Of a stretch of DNA of 64,000 nucleotides, positions 61,598 to 64,000 are shown in pieces. How positions within the stretch are numbered: position 1 is the stretch's first letter; each line of letters opens with the position of its first letter. A program made the translations under genes and the position numbers. Where the stretch lies: NCBI RefSeq assembly GCF_052115485.1, contig NZ_JBFRGU010000001.1:682001-746000 (forward strand). Reading direction: 5' to 3'. Origin of the DNA: Microvirga sp052115485. GTDB taxonomy: Bacteria; Pseudomonadota; Alphaproteobacteria; Rhizobiales; Beijerinckiaceae. A model generated the notes under the pieces. It ran no database searches and was not told the origin of the DNA. It saw only the letters and a program-made list of their open reading frames with translations.

Positions 61598-62098
61598 TCA
61601 GCCCCGCCAGTGAAGTGCGAAAATGAGTGTGAAGATGCGACGCGCCGTGTCGAAGTCGACCACGAGCTTGCCTTCGAGACGCTTCATCAGCAATTCCGCC
61701 GCCTCGTTGTGCAATCCGCGCCGCCCCATATCGATGGCTTCGATCTGAGAAGGCGAGCCGGATCGGATGGCTTTGTAGTAGCTGTCGCAGATGAATTCGT
61801 AATCGCGGATCACTTTGCGAAAAGGTGTCAGCGACAAGTGATGCGTCACGAGCGTCTCGCCAATCTGCGTCCGAACCTCGAAGCAGAGCCGCTTCTCGAT
61901 CAGGGCTATGTGCAAGGCATACGGCCCGCCATCGTAATTCGGCAGCGCGAAGAAATTTTCCTCGACGATGTCATAGATGGCGATGGCGCGCTCATGCTCC
62001 TGGTCGGGATTGCCGCGACCGATGGAGCCCTCGTCGAGCGTGACGGCAACAAGGCGACACCGCTCGTTCCCTTCGCTCGCCATTTCCACTCCATCCAT
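61598..62098 (-). CDS. UPF0262 family protein
   Basis: 166 residues of the alphaproteobacterial UPF0262 family: CRLVAVTLDEGSIGRGNPDQEHERAIAIYDI, FRKVIRDYEFICDSYYKAI and GRRGLHNEAAELLMKRLEGKL, in parts. No function is known. The ATG at 62098 overlaps the hisD stop by one base (TGATG); a GTG directly before it is an alternative. Conserved neighbour of hisD. Confidence 0.9.
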   Translation of the reverse strand: MDGVEMASEGNERCRLVAVTLDEGSIGRGNPDQEHERAIAIYDIVEENFFALPNYDGGPYALHIALIEKRLCFEVRTQIGETLVTHHLSLTPFRKVIRDYEFICDSYYKAIRSGSPSQIEAIDMGRRGLHNEAAELLMKRLEGKLVVDFDTARRIFTLIFALHWRG

Positions 62099-63390
62099 CA
62101 CATATTCAGGCGGATCGCCACCGACCGCGCATGGCCTTCAAGCCCCTCGGAGCGCCCGAGCGCAATGGCGGCGGGACCGAGAGCACGCAGCGCACCCGCA
62201 TCGCATTTCAGGATCGAGGTTCGCTTCATGAAGTCAAGCACACCGAGGCCCGATGAAAAACGAGCGGACCGGGCGGTGGGCAGAACGTGGTTCGGCCCGC
62301 CCACATAATCGCCGATCGCTTCCGGGGTGTGGCTTCCGAGGAAGATCGATCCGGCATTGCGGACCTTGCCGACCAGTTCTTCCGGGTTCTCAGTCTCGAT
62401 TTCGAGATGCTCCGGTGCGAGCCGGTCGATGAGGGAGACCGCGTCGTCAAGCCGCTCGACCAGAATGATCGCACCGTAATCGCGCCAGCTTGCACCGGCG
62501 ATCTCGGCTTTCGGCAATGTCGTGAGCTGGCGAGCGACGGCTTTTTCGACTGCATCCGCGAGGCTCGCATTGTCCGTGATCAAGATCGACTGCGCCACCG
62601 GATCGTGTTCGGCTTGCGCCAGCAGATCGGCAGCGATCCAATCCGGGTTCGCGTGGCTATCGGCCACGACCAGAACCTCGGAAGGCCCAGCGATCATGTC
62701 GATGCCGACCTGCCCGAACACGCGACGCTTGGCTGCGGCGACATAAGCATTGCCGGGGCCGACGATCTTGGCGACCGGCTGCACGCTCGGCGTCCCATAA
62801 GCGAGAGCCGCGACCGCCTGCGCACCGCCGACGCGAATGACTTCATCGACGCCAGCCAGACGCGCCGCCGCGAGAACGAGCGGGTTCGTTTCGCCGCGCG
62901 GGGTCGGCACCACCATAGCGACGCGCGGCACGCCCGCGACTTTCGCAGGCACTGCGTTCATCAAGACGGAAGAGGGATAACTTGCCAGGCCCCCAGGCAC
63001 GTAGATGCCGACCGATTCAAGCGCCGTCCAGCGCCAGCCAAGAGTGACGCCGAGAGCGTCCGTCGTAAGCGAATCCTGTGGGCGCTGGGCGCGATGATAG
63101 ACCTCGATACGTTCTTTCGCGAGGCGCAGGGCGTCGAGTTCCTCTTTCGAGCACTGCGCCTCGGCCGCATCGATTTCCGCATCCGAGACACGTAAGGTCT
63201 GCGGTGTCAGGTCTAGATGGTCGAAACGGCGGGTATAGTCGATCAGAGCCTCATCACCCCGCGCGATCACGTCGTCGATGATCGCGCGAACCACCTGATC
63301 CACATCCTCCGACACTTCACGCTTGGCCGAGAGCAGTTCAGCAAAAGCTTTCGGGAAATCCGCATCCCGGGCATCCAGCCGCTTCGCCAT
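62098..63390 (-). CDS. hisD: Histidinol dehydrogenase
   Basis: Last two steps of histidine biosynthesis, L-histidinol to histidine with NAD and zinc. 430 residues: VGIYVPGGLASYPSSVLM, RVGGAQAVAALAYGT, IVGPGNAYVAAAKR, IDMIAGPSEVLVVADSHANP and LAQAEHDPVAQSIL. The ATG at 63390 shares one base with the DUF2948 stop. The longer frame to 63480 is rejected. Separate from the hisZ-hisG cluster 55 kb away. Confidence 0.96.
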   Translation of the reverse strand: MAKRLDARDADFPKAFAELLSAKREVSEDVDQVVRAIIDDVIARGDEALIDYTRRFDHLDLTPQTLRVSDAEIDAAEAQCSKEELDALRLAKERIEVYHRAQRPQDSLTTDALGVTLGWRWTALESVGIYVPGGLASYPSSVLMNAVPAKVAGVPRVAMVVPTPRGETNPLVLAAARLAGVDEVIRVGGAQAVAALAYGTPSVQPVAKIVGPGNAYVAAAKRRVFGQVGIDMIAGPSEVLVVADSHANPDWIAADLLAQAEHDPVAQSILITDNASLADAVEKAVARQLTTLPKAEIAGASWRDYGAIILVERLDDAVSLIDRLAPEHLEIETENPEELVGKVRNAGSIFLGSHTPEAIGDYVGGPNHVLPTARSARFSSGLGVLDFMKRTSILKCDAGALRALGPAAIALGRSEGLEGHARSVAIRLNM

Positions 63391-63833
63391 CAGGAGCGCC
63401 CCGCCGGCGTATCGTCGTGCTTGGGGCGGCTTTCGGCTGCCCAGACGGGCCCCAGGTCCTTCATCTGCATCTCGATGCACTCCACATCGACCTGGATCGC
63501 GCCGCCGTCGGCGAAAATCAAGCTCGCAGTACCGGACGGCGCATCCGTCTCATCGAACGAGATGGCGAGAAGATTGAGCACGGCGTCCTGGTTCTTCGGA
63601 TCGATACCGCGAACGCGAACCGCCTTCACACGCTCGAAATGAAGCCCCATCAGACGGCGCTGGGGCGGTGCCGAAGCACCCTCCTCCCACGCGAAACGCT
63701 TCGCCACGATGGCAAAGCGACGCTCGCCCGGCAGATAGGCGATGTCACCGACGCGAACGAGCGCATCCTGAAGATAGGCGGAGACGACCGTAAGATCTTC
63801 CTGGTCGAGCGCGACGAGTTTCAACAGCTCCAT
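63390..63833 (-). CDS. DUF2948 family protein
   Basis: 147 residues: MELLKLVALDQEDLTVVSAYLQDALVRVGDI and ERRFAIVAKRFAWEE, in parts, match DUF2948, an alphaproteobacterial family nearly always next to hisD. Unknown role. First gene of the DUF2948-hisD-UPF0262-phosphatase unit in this window. A dispersed repeat lies 37 bases upstream. Confidence 0.9.
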   Translation of the reverse strand: MELLKLVALDQEDLTVVSAYLQDALVRVGDIAYLPGERRFAIVAKRFAWEEGASAPPQRRLMGLHFERVKAVRVRGIDPKNQDAVLNLLAISFDETDAPSGTASLIFADGGAIQVDVECIEMQMKDLGPVWAAESRPKHDDTPAGRS

Positions 63834-63870
63834 GGGACAGCAACCTCTTATTGAGCTTTGAGAGCTACCT

Positions 63871-63975
63871 AGAGTTTGATCGTTTCAGGTTGAAACCCGA
63901 TCAACCTCTAAATTCTTTTGATGCCGCATGATCCGGGCGAACAACCGGTTTCCACTTGTTCTGATCATGCTCTAG
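63871..63975. repeat. GATC-type palindromic repeat, copy E
   Basis: Palindrome AGAGTTTGATCGTTTCA with TTGAAACCCGATCAACCTCT (63871-63908), then GCATGATCCGGGCGAACAAC, GTTTCCACTTGTTC and TGATCATGCTCTAG ending at 63975. Right arm of the palindrome has drifted. It lies upstream of DUF2948. Confidence 0.88.
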
Positions 63976-64000
63976 AGACCGCTTGCGGCAAGCGCAACCT

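Overview
The window is high-GC chromosomal DNA from an alphaproteobacterium, most likely of the order Hyphomicrobiales (Rhizobiales). Supporting signs are the DUF2948-hisD-UPF0262-phosphatase gene order, the small DTFPASDPP protein, a PdhS/DivJ-type kinase H-box, phasins, an Omp25/31-type outer-membrane protein, a tRNA-His with A73 and no encoded G-1, and several intergenic palindromic repeats of the kinds common in that order. A Microvirga/Methylobacterium/Bosea-like genus is possible, but this is inference. I see no prophage, insertion sequence, transposase or CRISPR array, so this is mainly core and shell chromosome.

Layout. 1-8.3 kb: the 5' part of ribF, a HAD hydrolase, a class III aminotransferase, then hisS, a Lys/Ala-rich protein, a SpoIIAA-like protein, hisZ and hisG. 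8.4-14.6 kb: a META-domain protein, an SbmA/ABCD-like ABC transporter, the metNIQ methionine importer and a small acidic protein. 14.9-22.3 kb: a DEAD-box helicase, a divergent MarR regulator with DoxX and GST genes, an RTX protein with the decayed 3' end of a second copy, and a FUSC permease. 22.3-30.6 kb: groES-groL under a CIRCE operator, an EamA permease, an L,D-transpeptidase, an SMR pump, a DUF2076 protein, an SRPBCC-M50 protease fusion and a Nudix hydrolase. 30.6-41.9 kb: a long coiled-coil (crescentin-like) protein, glcD-glcE-DUF2585-glcF, then divergently a cytochrome c, lutABC, a glycolipid-binding-like protein, bfd and bfr. 42-50.5 kb: an NDP-forming acyl-CoA synthetase/GNAT fusion, a cell-cycle-type histidine kinase, two phasins, a chorismate-lyase-like protein and an outer-membrane beta-barrel. 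50.5-55.7 kb: a MITE-like element, an unlisted 43-residue YHYH peptide, rpsU, two small proteins, cspA, an AbgB-like hydrolase, a lipoprotein and tRNA-His. 55.8-64 kb: tctBAC, terC, azlCD and the hisD operon.

How the genes fit together. Histidine is the recurring theme (hisS, hisZ-hisG, hisD, tRNA-His). The glc and lut operons face away from each other and both oxidise 2-hydroxyacids, with a cytochrome c between them. bfd-bfr form an iron-storage pair with iron-box-like palindromes. The phasin pair sits behind twin TGCA-n-TGCA sites expected for a PHB-responsive repressor.

The strongest unexpected observations are the non-canonical tRNA-His, duplicated 3' tails of both groES and groL, the residue of a tandem RTX paralogue, a GATC-rich palindromic repeat family with a 40-bp internal tandem duplication whose end supplies a stop codon, and the SRPBCC-M50 fusion. 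I did not find a clear, wholly new multi-gene system; the candidates are ranked in the findings.
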